64,000 bases of DNA from JAWHQP01 sp032586195 (GTDB lineage Bacteria; Pseudomonadota; Gammaproteobacteria; Enterobacterales; Pasteurellaceae): assembly GCA_032586195.1 (NCBI GenBank), contig JAWHQP010000003.1:1-64000 (forward strand), given 5' to 3'. Shown piece after piece: positions 24,157-33,444 of this stretch. Position 1 is the first letter of the stretch, and every line of letters starts with the position of its first letter. The notes below the pieces were generated by a model. The model was not told the origin of the DNA. It made no database searches and saw only the letters and a list, made by a program, of their open reading frames with translations. The translations under genes and the position numbers were made by a program.

Positions 24157-24969
24157 ATGAGTGGCAAAACGCTGGTTGAAGTGAATAACCTCATTTTCAG
24201 TCGTGGCGAGCACAGGATTTATGACGGGCTGAACTTACGTGTGCAAGAGGGTAAAATCACTGCCATTATGGGGCCGTCGGGTATCGGTAAAACCACCTTG
24301 TTGAAATTGATCGGCGGGCAATTACAGCCTGAACAGGGTGAGATCTTATTTGACGGCAAGGATATTTGCCGTATGTCTAACGGCGAACTCTACGAGATTC
24401 GCAAACGTATGGGCATGTTGTTTCAGTCCGGAGCGTTATTTACGGATATTTCCACCTTTGATAATGTGGCGTTTCCTATTCGTGAGCATACCGATTTGCC
24501 GGAGGCTTTGATTCGCCAGATTGTGTTGATGAAGTTAGAGGCGGTGGGCTTGCGCGGCGCGGCGGAACTGATGCCGTCCGAATTGTCGGGCGGCATGGCC
24601 CGCCGTGCGGCGCTGGCCCGAACTATTGCGTTGGATCCCGATTTGATTATGTATGACGAACCCTTTACCGGCCAGGATCCGATCAGCATGGGCGTGATTA
24701 TCAGTTTGATTAAACGTTTGAACGAGGCGTTAAAACTGACCTCCATCGTGGTATCCCACGACGTGCATGAAGTGCTGAGCATTGCCGATTATGCCTACAT
24801 CATTGCGGATAGGCACGTGATTGCGGAAGGCACGCCCGAACAGTTGCTGCAAAGCCGCGATCCGCAGGTGGTGCAATTTATTAACGGCGAAGAGGACGGG
24901 CCGGTGCGGTTCCATTATCCGGCCAAAGATTATCAACAAGAACTGTTCGGTAGCGAGGTAACGGCATGA
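24157..24969 (+). CDS. mlaF: Phospholipid transport ATP-binding protein MlaF
   Basis: 270 aa ABC ATPase. Walker A GPSGIGKT at 39-46, signature LSGGM at 143-147, Walker B LIMYDE at 163-168. Energises the inner-membrane MlaFEDB complex that moves glycerophospholipids between membranes to keep outer-membrane asymmetry. Overlaps mlaE by four bases. First gene of mlaFEDCB-ibaG-murA, the same order as in E. coli. Confidence 0.97.
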   Translation: MSGKTLVEVNNLIFSRGEHRIYDGLNLRVQEGKITAIMGPSGIGKTTLLKLIGGQLQPEQGEILFDGKDICRMSNGELYEIRKRMGMLFQSGALFTDISTFDNVAFPIREHTDLPEALIRQIVLMKLEAVGLRGAAELMPSELSGGMARRAALARTIALDPDLIMYDEPFTGQDPISMGVIISLIKRLNEALKLTSIVVSHDVHEVLSIADYAYIIADRHVIAEGTPEQLLQSRDPQVVQFINGEEDGPVRFHYPAKDYQQELFGSEVTA

Positions 24970-25745
24970 TTGAACAAGCAATTTCCGCCTTAGGCCGCTA
25001 TGTGATTTCTTCCGTGCGGGCTCTCGGGCGGGCGGGATTTATGCTGTTTGGCGCGATTGTGGGCAAGCCGCAAATCCGCAAGCATTTCCCGTTACTGATG
25101 AAACAATTATATGTGCTGGGCGTGCAGTCATTGCTGATTATCCTGCTGTCGGGGTTTTTTATCGGCATGGTGTTAGGCTTGCAAGGCTATGTGGTGTTGG
25201 TGGATTTCGCCGCCGAGGCCAACGTGGGGCAGCTGGTCGCTCTGTCGTTATTGCGTGAACTGGGCCCCGTGGTAACGGCGCTGCTGTTCGCGGGACGCGC
25301 GGGTTCGGCGTTAACGGCGGAAATCGGCCTGATGAAAGCCACCGAGCAATTATCCAGCCTCGAAATGATGGCGGTAGATCCGCTCCGTCGTGTGATTGCG
25401 CCACGTTTCTGGGCCGGGATTATTGCCATGCCTATTCTGGCGTTGTTGTTTACCGCCGTCGGTATTATCGGCGGTCATCTGGTCGGTGTGGATTGGAAAG
25501 GCATTGACGTGGGCAGTTTCTGGTCGGTGATGCAGAATGCGGTCAGCACCAGCGATTTACTCAACGGTTTTATTAAAAGTATCGTATTTGCCTTTGCCGT
25601 GGTATGGATTGCCTTGTTTAACGGCTATGATTGTGTGCCGACATCGGAAGGCATCAGTCAGGCGACGACCAGAACCGTGGTGAATGCTTCATTACTGGTG
25701 CTTGGCTTGGATTTTGTCTTAACCGCCATGATGTTCGGCGGTTAA
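24966..25745 (+). CDS. mlaE: Phospholipid transport permease MlaE
   Basis: 259 aa MlaE-family permease with five or so membrane spans. Conserved blocks: LLSGFFIGMVLGLQGY, LLRELGPVVTALLFAGRAGSA (coupling helix region) and SDLLNGFIKSIVFAFAV. Start codon overlaps the end of mlaF (ATGA-type junction), indicating coupled translation. Confidence 0.97.
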   Translation: MIEQAISALGRYVISSVRALGRAGFMLFGAIVGKPQIRKHFPLLMKQLYVLGVQSLLIILLSGFFIGMVLGLQGYVVLVDFAAEANVGQLVALSLLRELGPVVTALLFAGRAGSALTAEIGLMKATEQLSSLEMMAVDPLRRVIAPRFWAGIIAMPILALLFTAVGIIGGHLVGVDWKGIDVGSFWSVMQNAVSTSDLLNGFIKSIVFAFAVVWIALFNGYDCVPTSEGISQATTRTVVNASLLVLGLDFVLTAMMFGG

Positions 25746-25802
25746 GTCGGGTGATATTCGATAAAACGTACGCAAAGTGCGGTGAGATTTTAGGTATTTT
25801 TT

Positions 25803-26306
25803 ATGAAACAAACAATTAAATATGAATTTTGGGTCGGCCTATTTTTATTGCTCGGCATCGCCGCGTTGGTCTTCATGGGCCTGAAAGTGGCGAATGTGCA
25901 GGGCTTCGGTTCACAAAAAACTTATACCGTCAGTGCAACTTTTGATAATATCGGCGGACTAAAAGTCCGTGCTCCGCTGAAAATCGGCGGTGTGGTGATT
26001 GGTCGCGTGACGGGCATTTCACTTAACGAGCAGACCTATTTGCCGGAAGTGAAGATTGCCATTGATGCGGAATACGACCAAATCCCCGACAACAGCTCCC
26101 TTTCCATCAAGACTTCGGGCTTATTGGGCGAACAGTATATTGCTTTGAGCGTGGGTTTTGATGACGGTGAGACCGCTATGTTAAAAGAAGGTAGTAAGGT
26201 GGCGGACACCAAATCCGCCATGGTATTGGAAGATCTTATCGGTCAATTCTTATACGGCGATAAGGATAAGAAAACAGATAGCCCGGCACAACCCGCGGCT
26301 CAATAA
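25803..26306 (+). CDS. mlaD: MCE-domain phospholipid transport protein MlaD
   Basis: 167 aa. One N-terminal membrane helix (about 8-30, FWVGLFLLLGIAALVFMGL) then an MCE domain (YTVSATFDNIGGLKVRAPLK through KTSGLLGEQYIALSVG) that forms the hexameric lipid ring. It ends with a charged linker. The 57-bp mlaE-mlaD gap contains an uptake signal (25775-25783). Confidence 0.96.
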   Translation: MKQTIKYEFWVGLFLLLGIAALVFMGLKVANVQGFGSQKTYTVSATFDNIGGLKVRAPLKIGGVVIGRVTGISLNEQTYLPEVKIAIDAEYDQIPDNSSLSIKTSGLLGEQYIALSVGFDDGETAMLKEGSKVADTKSAMVLEDLIGQFLYGDKDKKTDSPAQPAAQ

Positions 26307-26341
26307 AATAAGTGTGGCTATTAATTAAGATGGAGAACACA

Positions 26342-26986
26342 ATGTTTCAACGTGTATTTAAAAACTGGATTGCAAAAATTGTCCTTTTCGGCACCGCACT
26401 TTTTGCCGTACAAACCGTTATGGCGGCAGACGGGCCTTATGATCTGACTCAGCAGGCGGCGACGAAATTATTCAGCGATATGAAAGACAATCGGGCAAAG
26501 ATTCAAGCATCACCCGATTATCTGAAAACTATCGTTCGTCAGGATTTAATGCCTTATGTTCATGTGAATTACGCAGGCTCACTAGTATTGGGTCAATATT
26601 TCAAGTCAACCACCCCGGAACAACGCGAAAAATTCTTTGCGGCGTTCGGTAAATTTATCGAACAGGCTTATGCCCAAGCGTTAACCCTTTATACCGATCA
26701 AGATGTTCAGGTGCAAAAAGAACAACTGAACGGTGACAATCAAGCCAGTGTGTTGGTGAAATTGCTGCAGAAAAACGGTCAGGCTCCCGTTAACCTCAAC
26801 TTCCAATGGCGTAAAAACAGTAAAACCGGGCAATGGCAAGTATATGATATGGCGGCGGAAGGCGTGAGCATGGTGGATACCAAAAAACAGGAATGGGCGA
26901 GTATTCTGCGTAAAGACGGTATTGAAGCGTTAACCGCTCAGGTGCAGCGTGCGGCGGCCGTGCCGGTTACTTTCAAGAAGAAGTAA
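26342..26986 (+). CDS. mlaC: Periplasmic phospholipid-binding protein MlaC
   Basis: 214 aa from the ATG at 26342, which follows a GGAG site. The frame is open to 26312 but gives no better start. Signal peptide MFQRVFKNWIAKIVLFGTAL, continuing FAVQTVMA with cleavage before ADGPYD. The mature part carries the MlaC/Ttg2D fold (VRQDLMPYVHVNYAGSLVLG). It shuttles lipid between the outer-membrane MlaA and the MlaFEDB complex. An uptake signal at 26393-26401 encodes GTALF inside the signal peptide. Confidence 0.95.
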   Translation: MFQRVFKNWIAKIVLFGTALFAVQTVMAADGPYDLTQQAATKLFSDMKDNRAKIQASPDYLKTIVRQDLMPYVHVNYAGSLVLGQYFKSTTPEQREKFFAAFGKFIEQAYAQALTLYTDQDVQVQKEQLNGDNQASVLVKLLQKNGQAPVNLNFQWRKNSKTGQWQVYDMAAEGVSMVDTKKQEWASILRKDGIEALTAQVQRAAAVPVTFKKK

Positions 26987-26990
26987 CGTC

Positions 26991-27356
26991 ATGCAAGCCG
27001 AGAAACATTTAACATGGGCGGCCGCGCAGGACGATGATAGAATGACTCTCCGGTTAAGCGGAGAGCTGTCCCGTGATACGTTGTTACCGCTGTGGCAGGA
27101 ATTGCGGCAAGCGGGGCAACGTTCTTCTTTTTTATCGCCGGAGCAGTTGGTGGCGCAAAATATTGAATGGGATTTATCCCAGGTTTCGCGTATTGATTCG
27201 GCGGGTTTTGCTTTGTTATGTGATCTGATTCATTTTTGTCGTCAGACCCAACAGAGCGGTAAAACCCTTGTGATTACGCATGTTCCCTCACAATTGTTAA
27301 CTTTAGCGGATTTAGTCGGTCTGTCCGACTGGATCGCTCCTTTTATTAAAAATTAA
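26991..27356 (+). CDS. mlaB: STAS-domain protein MlaB
   Basis: 121 aa from ATG at 26991, four bases after mlaC. Single STAS domain with the characteristic WDLSQVSRIDSAGFALL loop that contacts MlaF in the transporter. The N-terminal half is a little longer than in E. coli MlaB (97 aa). Confidence 0.9.
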   Translation: MQAEKHLTWAAAQDDDRMTLRLSGELSRDTLLPLWQELRQAGQRSSFLSPEQLVAQNIEWDLSQVSRIDSAGFALLCDLIHFCRQTQQSGKTLVITHVPSQLLTLADLVGLSDWIAPFIKN

Positions 27357-27372
27357 ACCCAACGGAAAAAGC

Positions 27373-27630
27373 ATGGAAACCCAGGAAATCGAACGTATCT
27401 TAAAAGAGGCTTTGCCCCTTGAAGAAGTGTATGTGCAAGGCGAAAACGATCATTTCGGCGTGATTGTGGTAAGTGAAGAACTTGCGAAATTATCTAAATT
27501 AAAACAGCAGCAAACCATTTATGCTCCGTTAATGCCGCATTTTACTTCGGGTGAGATCCATGCATTAACAATTAAAACGTTCAGTCCGGAAAAATGGAAA
27601 CTCGAACGTATGTTAAACGTAGTAAGCTAG
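27373..27630 (+). CDS. ibaG: BolA-family protein IbaG
   Basis: 85 aa BolA/IbaG fold (ALPLEEVYVQGENDHFGVIVV and GEIHALTIKTFSPEKW). IbaG works with monothiol glutaredoxin in Fe-S handling and is linked to acid and envelope stress. Between mlaB and murA, as in E. coli. Confidence 0.94.
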   Translation: METQEIERILKEALPLEEVYVQGENDHFGVIVVSEELAKLSKLKQQQTIYAPLMPHFTSGEIHALTIKTFSPEKWKLERMLNVVS

Positions 27631-27643
27631 TTAGGGAGATAAA

Positions 27644-28906
27644 ATGGAAAAATTTCGTGTTTACGGTCAGTCGCGTTTGAGCGGGACGGTACAGATTTCG
27701 GGTGCGAAAAATGCCGCGTTGCCGATTTTATTTGCCGCTATTTTAGCGGAAGAACCGGTTAAACTCACCAATGTGCCGGAATTAAAGGATGTGGATACCA
27801 CTTTTCAGATTCTGCGTAAATTGGGCGTACAGGTGGAACGTGTTGAAGACGGCACGGTAATTATTGACTCCCGTCATATCGATCATTACGTGGCGCCGTA
27901 CGAATTGGTGAAGACCATGCGTGCCTCCATTTGGGCGTTAGCGCCGTTGCTTGCCCGTTTTCACGAAGGTCAAGTTTCGCTGCCCGGCGGTTGTACTATC
28001 GGAGCGCGTCCGGTGGATATGCACATCTCGGGTTTGGAAAAAATGGGTGCCGATATTGAATTGGACGAAGGCTATGTAAAAGCCAGTGTGAACGGTCGTT
28101 TAACCGGTACGCGCATTTATATGGATAAAGTCAGCGTAGGCGCAACCCTGTCCTTACTTATGGCGGCGACTCTGGCGGACGGTACTACTGTAATCGAAAA
28201 TGCCGCTCGTGAGCCGGAAATAGTGGATACCGCAGCTTTCCTCAATGCGATGGGCGCGCGGATTTCGGATGCCGGTACGGATACGATCACGATTGAAGGC
28301 GTGCAACGTTTGGGCGGCTGCGAACATCGTATCGTACCGGATCGGATTGAAACAGGCACATTTCTAATCGCCGCCGCCGTTTCTGGCGGTTGTATCACCT
28401 GTAAAGGCACTAAAGCAGACACCCTTGACGCCGTGATCGAAAAATTACGCGAAGCGGGTATGCAGGTGGATGTAACCGAGGATTCCATTACGCTCGACAG
28501 CCTTGGTCAGCGGCCGAACGCGGTAAATATCCGGACTATGCCGCATCCCGGTTTTCCGACCGATATGCAGGCACAATTCACTTTGCTGAATGTGGTGGCG
28601 GAAGGAACCAGCCGCATTACCGAAACCATTTTTGAAAACCGTTTTATGCATATTCCAGAGCTGATCCGCATGGGGGCGAAAGCCGAAATTGAAGGCAATA
28701 CCGCAATTTGCCACGGTGTGGAGCATCTCTCCGGCGCTCAGGTGATGGCAACCGATTTACGTGCTTCAATCAGCTTGGTGCTGGCGGGTTGTATCGCCGC
28801 GGGTGAAACGGTAGTGGACCGCATTTATCATATCGATCGCGGCTACGAACATATTGAAGAGAAGCTGCGTGGGCTGGGCGCGAAGATTGAGCGTTTTTCC
28901 GAATAA
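27644..28906 (+). CDS. murA: UDP-N-acetylglucosamine 1-carboxyvinyltransferase
   Basis: 420 aa, transfers enolpyruvate from PEP to UDP-GlcNAc, the first committed step of peptidoglycan synthesis. Lys22-Asn23 (SGAKNAALP), catalytic Cys117 in LPGGCTIGARPVDMH (the fosfomycin target), and the C-terminal YEHIEEKLRGLGA are present. Cys rather than Asp at the active site predicts fosfomycin-sensitive enzyme type. Last gene of the mla operon before a clear terminator. Confidence 0.98.
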   Translation: MEKFRVYGQSRLSGTVQISGAKNAALPILFAAILAEEPVKLTNVPELKDVDTTFQILRKLGVQVERVEDGTVIIDSRHIDHYVAPYELVKTMRASIWALAPLLARFHEGQVSLPGGCTIGARPVDMHISGLEKMGADIELDEGYVKASVNGRLTGTRIYMDKVSVGATLSLLMAATLADGTTVIENAAREPEIVDTAAFLNAMGARISDAGTDTITIEGVQRLGGCEHRIVPDRIETGTFLIAAAVSGGCITCKGTKADTLDAVIEKLREAGMQVDVTEDSITLDSLGQRPNAVNIRTMPHPGFPTDMQAQFTLLNVVAEGTSRITETIFENRFMHIPELIRMGAKAEIEGNTAICHGVEHLSGAQVMATDLRASISLVLAGCIAAGETVVDRIYHIDRGYEHIEEKLRGLGAKIERFSE

Positions 28907-28923
28907 GTCTGATTTAGAACACG

Positions 28924-28954
28924 AAAGGACACTGTTGAGTGTCCTTTGTTTTTA
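28924..28954 (+). terminator. Terminator of the mla-murA operon
   Basis: Perfect 10-bp stem AAAGGACACT / AGTGTCCTTT with a 4-base loop, then TGTTTTT. It starts 18 bases past the murA stop. A perfect and a degenerate uptake signal follow (28993-29001 and near 29032), the second inside the end of yggS. Confidence 0.9.
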
Positions 28955-29025
28955 TAAGTAAATGTTGTGATGAAAAAACTCGCTTTTTTAACACCGCACT
29001 TTTCGCTGTTTTGTCATAAAATAAC

Positions 29026-29736
29026 TTACTTTTGTGCGGTGGAATAATCCCGTTTGCCGAAAATCGCCGTGCCGATGCGTACCATGGTGCTACCGCATCG
29101 GATGGCGGTTGCCATATCATCAGTCATTCCCATGGAAAGAGTATCGATTTGCTCATCGGGGAAAGCGGCCTGAAGCTGCCTGAATAACACATTCATCTCA
29201 TTGAAAGCCTGTGCTTGTCCGGCGATATCATCGGTAGCGGCGGGAATCGCCATTAAGCCGCGCAAACGTAAGCGCGGTGCCGTTTTAACCTGTTTTGCCA
29301 GCGCCAGCATTTCAGCCGGACGGATACCGGATTTGCTGCTTTCATCGCTGATATTGATCTGGATCAGCACATTGAGCGGGGCCTTGCCAGCCGGACGCTG
29401 TTGGTTTAAACGGTCGGCAATTTTGGCTCGATCGAGAGTTTGCATCCAATCGAAATGTTCCGCCACCGGACGGGTTTTGTTCGATTGCAGCGGGCCGATA
29501 AAATGCCATTCCAACGCAATTCCGGCTTGTTGAAAATATTGGATTTTTTCCATTCCCTCTTGCACGTAATTTTCCCCGAAGGCCGTTTGTCCCGCCTGAT
29601 ACGCCTGAAGAATATCTTCCACGGGTTTAGTTTTGGAAACTGCCAATAATCGCACCGCACTTTCCGGTCTTTGCGCCTGCCGGCAGTTTTGCTGAATCTG
29701 CCGATGAATATGAGAGAGATTCTGTTGAATAGACAT
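29026..29736 (-). CDS. yggS: Pyridoxal-phosphate homeostasis protein YggS (PLPBP)
   Basis: 236 aa from the ATG at 29736 (MSIQQNLSHIH). Upstream codons in the open frame are not family-like. Alanine-racemase-like TIM barrel without the second domain. The PLP lysine is Lys35 in LLAVSKTKPVED. Further blocks: FGENYVQEGMEKI, WHFIGPLQSNK, LSMGMTDDMATAIRCGSTMVRIG. Binds PLP and influences vitamin B6 and amino acid pools. Convergent with murA. An uptake signal at 29654-29662 encodes ESAVRL. Confidence 0.95.
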   Translation of the reverse strand: MSIQQNLSHIHRQIQQNCRQAQRPESAVRLLAVSKTKPVEDILQAYQAGQTAFGENYVQEGMEKIQYFQQAGIALEWHFIGPLQSNKTRPVAEHFDWMQTLDRAKIADRLNQQRPAGKAPLNVLIQINISDESSKSGIRPAEMLALAKQVKTAPRLRLRGLMAIPAATDDIAGQAQAFNEMNVLFRQLQAAFPDEQIDTLSMGMTDDMATAIRCGSTMVRIGTAIFGKRDYSTAQK

Positions 29737-29824
29737 AATAATTGTGGTTTGAAGTTTCAAAGTGGGAATATTCTAGCAAAAATTGAAAATTTATAAAGAT
29801 TTTAGAATTTTATTGAATTTCTGT

Positions 29825-29853
29825 TTGACAATAGGACAGAATTTCGGTATTTC
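29825..29853 (+). promoter_or_regulatory. Candidate thr operon promoter
   Basis: Perfect -35 TTGACA (29825-29830), 17-bp spacer, weak -10 TATTTC (29848-29853). It would start a leader transcript about 25 bases before thrL. Confidence 0.5.
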
Positions 29854-29883
29854 TAGCACATCTTCTTTCTGATATAAAGATTT

Positions 29884-29952
29884 ATGAATATTCGCGCAAC
29901 CTCAATCACTACCATGATGACCACCATTATTATGCTTAATGGCGCGGGGTAG
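29884..29952 (+). CDS. thrL: thr operon leader peptide
   Basis: 22 codons, MNIRATSITTMMTTIIMLNGAG: five threonine and four isoleucine residues, the two amino acids whose charged tRNAs govern attenuation of the E. coli thr operon. The ending NGAG equals that of the enteric ThrL. Followed 20 bases later by a terminator hairpin and then thrA. Ribosome stalling at Thr/Ile codons would let the transcript escape termination. Confidence 0.88.
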   Translation: MNIRATSITTMMTTIIMLNGAG

Positions 29953-29971
29953 TGCGTACTGAATAAACACG

Positions 29972-29999
29972 AACCCGCACAATATGGCGGGTTTTTTTA
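29972..29999 (+). terminator. Attenuator hairpin of the thr operon
   Basis: Stem AACCCGC (29972-29978) / GCGGGTT (29987-29993), 8-base loop, T-rich tail to 29999. It stands between thrL and thrA, the position of a transcription attenuator. Confidence 0.85.
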
Positions 30000-30038
30000 T
30001 ATCCATTTTTAGCATTCACAATATAACAGGAGAATACC

Positions 30039-32489
30039 ATGCGTGTACTTAAATTCGGAGGCACATCCCTTGCCAATCCGGAGCGTTTTCTGCAAGCGGC
30101 CCGGCTGATTGAGCAAGCCCATTTGCAAGAACAGGCCGCAGCTGTGCTGTCCGCCCCCGCAAAAATTACCAACCACCTTGTCGCACTTTCCGAAAAAGCC
30201 AGTCTGAATCAGCCAACGGATACCAACTTTAATCAAGCCATTGAGATTTTCTATAATATTATTAATGGGTTACACGCAAAAAATAATAACTTTGATCTCG
30301 TCGGTGTAAAGCAGCTGATTGACAACGAATTTGCTCAGATCGCCGAATTATTGGATGCAATCCGTCAAGCGGGTAAAGTTGAAGATGCGGTGAAAGCCAC
30401 CATTGATTGCCGCGGTGAAAAATTATCCATCGCTATGATGAAAGCATGGTTTGAAGCGTGTGGTTACGATGTCAGCGTGATTAATCCCGTTGAAAAACTA
30501 CTTGCCTACGGTGGCTATTTAGAGTCTTCGGTGGATATCGAAGAATCCACTAAACGGGTGGATGCCGCTTCCATTCCGACGAAAAATGTGGTGTTAATGG
30601 CGGGCTTTACCGCGGGAAATGATAACGGAGAACTGGTTTTATTAGGTCGCAACGGTTCCGATTATTCCGCCGCCTGTCTGGCGGCCTGCTTAAAAGCAAG
30701 CGTGTGTGAAATCTGGACGGACGTTGATGGCGTGTTTACCTGTGACCCACGTTTAGTGCCGGATGCCCGCCTGCTGCCGAGCCTGTCTTATCGTGAAGCC
30801 ATGGAATTATCCTATTTCGGGGCGAAGGTGATTCATCCGCGTACTATTGGTCCGTTAGTGTCGCTGAACATCCCTTGTTTGATAAAAAATACGGCTAATC
30901 CGACCGCGCCGGGTTCCGTAATTGACGGCCGCGAACCGGAACAGGATAAGCTGCAGGTAAAAGGGATTACCAATCTTGATAATGTGGCGATGTTTAATGT
31001 GTCCGGTCCGGGCATGCAGGGCATGGTAGGCATGGCGGCCCGTGTGTTTTCCACTATGTCGAAAGCCGGCGTTTCCGTCATTTTGATTACGCAGTCCTCT
31101 TCCGAGTACAGTATTAGTTTCTGCGTGCCGATGAAGCTGGTGGATGTTGCCCGTGCCGCGCTCAATGCGGAATTTGCCCGTGAATTGGCGGACAAATCGT
31201 TAGAAGCGATCGAAGTCATACAGGATCTGTCCGTAATTTCGGTGGTGGGCGACGGTATGAAACAAGCGAAAGGAATTGCCGCCCGTTTCTTCTCGGCCTT
31301 AGCTCAAGCTAATATCAGTATTGTTGCGATTGCACAAGGTTCCTCCGAGCGTTCGATTTCAGCGGTGGTGCCGGTCAATAAAGCGATTGAGGCGGTAAAA
31401 TCAACCCATCAGGCGTTGTTTAATAACAAAAAGGTGGTCGATATGTTTCTCGTTGGCGTCGGTGGCGTGGGCGGTGAATTAATCGAGCAAATCAAACATC
31501 AGAAGGACTATTTAGCAAAGAAGGACATTGAAATTCGCGTTTGTGCCTTAGCAAATTCGAATAAAATGTTATTGAACGAAAACGGTCTTTCCCTTGACAA
31601 TTGGAAAGAGGATTTAAGTCATGCGACCCAGCCGTCGGATTTTGACGTGCTGCTTTCTTTTATCAAATTGCACCACGTGGTGAATCCGGTATTCGTAGAT
31701 TGCACCACGGCGGAATCCGTTTCCGGATTATATGCCCGAGCCTTACGCGAAGGGTTTCATGTGGTGACGCCGAATAAAAAAGCCAATACGCGTGAAATGG
31801 CGTATTACAACGTATTACGTGAAACCGCCCGTAAAAATCAACGGAAATTCTTATATGATACCAATGTGGGAGCGGGTTTGCCCGTCATTGAAAACCTACA
31901 GAATCTACTTGCCGCGGGTGATGAAGTGGAACGTTTCAACGGTATTCTTTCGGGTTCGCTTTCTTTTATCTTCGGTAAACTTGAAGAAGGTATGACCTTG
32001 TCCGAAGCGACCGTGCTGGCACGGGAAAAAGGCTTTACCGAGCCCGATCCGCGTGATGATCTTTCCGGTCAGGATGTCGCCCGCAAGCTGCTTATTCTGG
32101 CACGTGAAACGGGGTTGGATTTAGAACTTGATGACGTAAAAATAGAAGGCGTGTTGCCGCAAGGTTTTGCGGAAGGTAAATCCACCGCCGAGTTTATGGC
32201 GATGTTGCCGCAGCTGGACGGAGCGTTCGGCGAACGCGTCGCCAAAGCCAAGGCGGAAGGCAAGGTGCTGCGTTATGTAGGGCAGATCGAACAAGGTAAA
32301 TGCAAGGTGTCGATTTTAGAAGTGGACGCCGATGATCCCCTATATAAGGTGAAAAACGGTGAAAACGCCTTGGCATTTTACACTCGCTACTACCAGCCGA
32401 TTCCGTTATTATTACGCGGCTACGGCGCGGGCAATGCTGTCACCGCGGCAGGTATTTTCGCGGATATTTTAAGAACCCTGAAAAATTAA
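30039..32489 (+). CDS. thrA: Bifunctional aspartokinase I / homoserine dehydrogenase I
   Basis: 816 aa. Aspartokinase domain about 1-290 (KFGGTS at 5-10, LGRNGSDYSAACLAA), tandem ACT regulatory domains about 315-460 (ISFCVP, SSERSISAVVP), homoserine dehydrogenase from about 465 (FLVGVGGVGGELIEQ dinucleotide-binding loop, DTNVGAGLPVIENLQ, FTEPDPRDDLSGQDVARKL). Performs the first and third steps from aspartate to threonine, normally inhibited by threonine. Good ribosome site ACAGGAGA. Confidence 0.98.
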   Translation: MRVLKFGGTSLANPERFLQAARLIEQAHLQEQAAAVLSAPAKITNHLVALSEKASLNQPTDTNFNQAIEIFYNIINGLHAKNNNFDLVGVKQLIDNEFAQIAELLDAIRQAGKVEDAVKATIDCRGEKLSIAMMKAWFEACGYDVSVINPVEKLLAYGGYLESSVDIEESTKRVDAASIPTKNVVLMAGFTAGNDNGELVLLGRNGSDYSAACLAACLKASVCEIWTDVDGVFTCDPRLVPDARLLPSLSYREAMELSYFGAKVIHPRTIGPLVSLNIPCLIKNTANPTAPGSVIDGREPEQDKLQVKGITNLDNVAMFNVSGPGMQGMVGMAARVFSTMSKAGVSVILITQSSSEYSISFCVPMKLVDVARAALNAEFARELADKSLEAIEVIQDLSVISVVGDGMKQAKGIAARFFSALAQANISIVAIAQGSSERSISAVVPVNKAIEAVKSTHQALFNNKKVVDMFLVGVGGVGGELIEQIKHQKDYLAKKDIEIRVCALANSNKMLLNENGLSLDNWKEDLSHATQPSDFDVLLSFIKLHHVVNPVFVDCTTAESVSGLYARALREGFHVVTPNKKANTREMAYYNVLRETARKNQRKFLYDTNVGAGLPVIENLQNLLAAGDEVERFNGILSGSLSFIFGKLEEGMTLSEATVLAREKGFTEPDPRDDLSGQDVARKLLILARETGLDLELDDVKIEGVLPQGFAEGKSTAEFMAMLPQLDGAFGERVAKAKAEGKVLRYVGQIEQGKCKVSILEVDADDPLYKVKNGENALAFYTRYYQPIPLLLRGYGAGNAVTAAGIFADILRTLKN

Positions 32490-32499
32490 GAGGCAGACA

Positions 32500-33444
32500 A
32501 TGTTAAGAATTTATGCGCCCGCATCCAGTGCCAATATCAGTGTGGGCTTTGATACCCTGGGGGCGGCGATTTCTCCCATTGACGGTTCTTTATTGGGCGA
32601 TGTGGTTCAGGTTGAGGATATTCCGTCCGGTTTTGAGTTGGAAAGCGCGGGCTATTTTGTACGTAAGTTGCCGAAAGAGCCACAAAAGAATATCGTTTAC
32701 CAGGCTTATGTTTTATTCGGCGAACGGTTGAAATTACGCAATGGAAAAGTAAAACCCTTGCGTTTAACCTTGGAAAAAAACATGCCGATTGGTTCTGGGC
32801 TGGGTTCCAGTGCTTGTTCGATCGTTGCCGCCCTGGTCGCGCTGAACCGGTTTCATAGCGAACCGTTTTCAAAAATGGAACTGCTGGAAATGATGGGTGA
32901 ACTGGAGGGCAGGATTTCAGGTTCAATCCATTATGACAATGTGGCACCGTGCTATTTGGGCGGTGTGCAATTAATGGTACAATCCCTCGGCAATATCAGC
33001 CAAGCGCTGCCGTTTTTTGACGATTGGTATTGGGTGCTTGCTTATCCGGGCATTGAGGTTTCCACCGCGGAGGCGCGAGCCATTTTGCCGAAAACCTACA
33101 CCCGTCAGGATGTTATCGCGCACGGCCGCCATCTCGGCAGCTTTGTGCACGCCTGTCACACCCGTCAGGACGTGCTGGCGGCGTTAATGATGCGGGACGT
33201 GATTGCCGAGCCGTATCGTGAAGCGTTATTGCCGAACTTTTCCGAAGTAAAACAGGCTACCCGTGATTTAGGCGCGTTAGCGACAGGGATTTCAGGTTCC
33301 GGACCGACAATTTTTTCCATTGCGCCGGATATGCAGACCGCGGCTAAATTAGCGGATTATTTAGAAAATCATTATTTACAGAACAACGAAGGGTTCGTCC
33401 ACGTTTGTAAAGTAGATAATCAGGGCGCGAGAGAATTAAACTAA
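32500..33444 (+). CDS. thrB: Homoserine kinase
   Basis: 314 aa GHMP kinase. ATP loop PIGSGLGSSACS, N-terminal YAPASSANISVGFDTLG and C-terminal TGISGSGPTIFSI. Phosphorylates homoserine for ThrC. Lies 10 bases after thrA. Its stop codon overlaps the ATG of a 35-codon ORF (TAATG). Confidence 0.98.
   Translation: MLRIYAPASSANISVGFDTLGAAISPIDGSLLGDVVQVEDIPSGFELESAGYFVRKLPKEPQKNIVYQAYVLFGERLKLRNGKVKPLRLTLEKNMPIGSGLGSSACSIVAALVALNRFHSEPFSKMELLEMMGELEGRISGSIHYDNVAPCYLGGVQLMVQSLGNISQALPFFDDWYWVLAYPGIEVSTAEARAILPKTYTRQDVIAHGRHLGSFVHACHTRQDVLAALMMRDVIAEPYREALLPNFSEVKQATRDLGALATGISGSGPTIFSIAPDMQTAAKLADYLENHYLQNNEGFVHVCKVDNQGARELN

Noticed and set aside
30833..31219. 128-codon antisense frame inside thrA
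   Set aside because: Shadow of a strongly coding plus-strand gene; no ribosome site, no recognisable motif.
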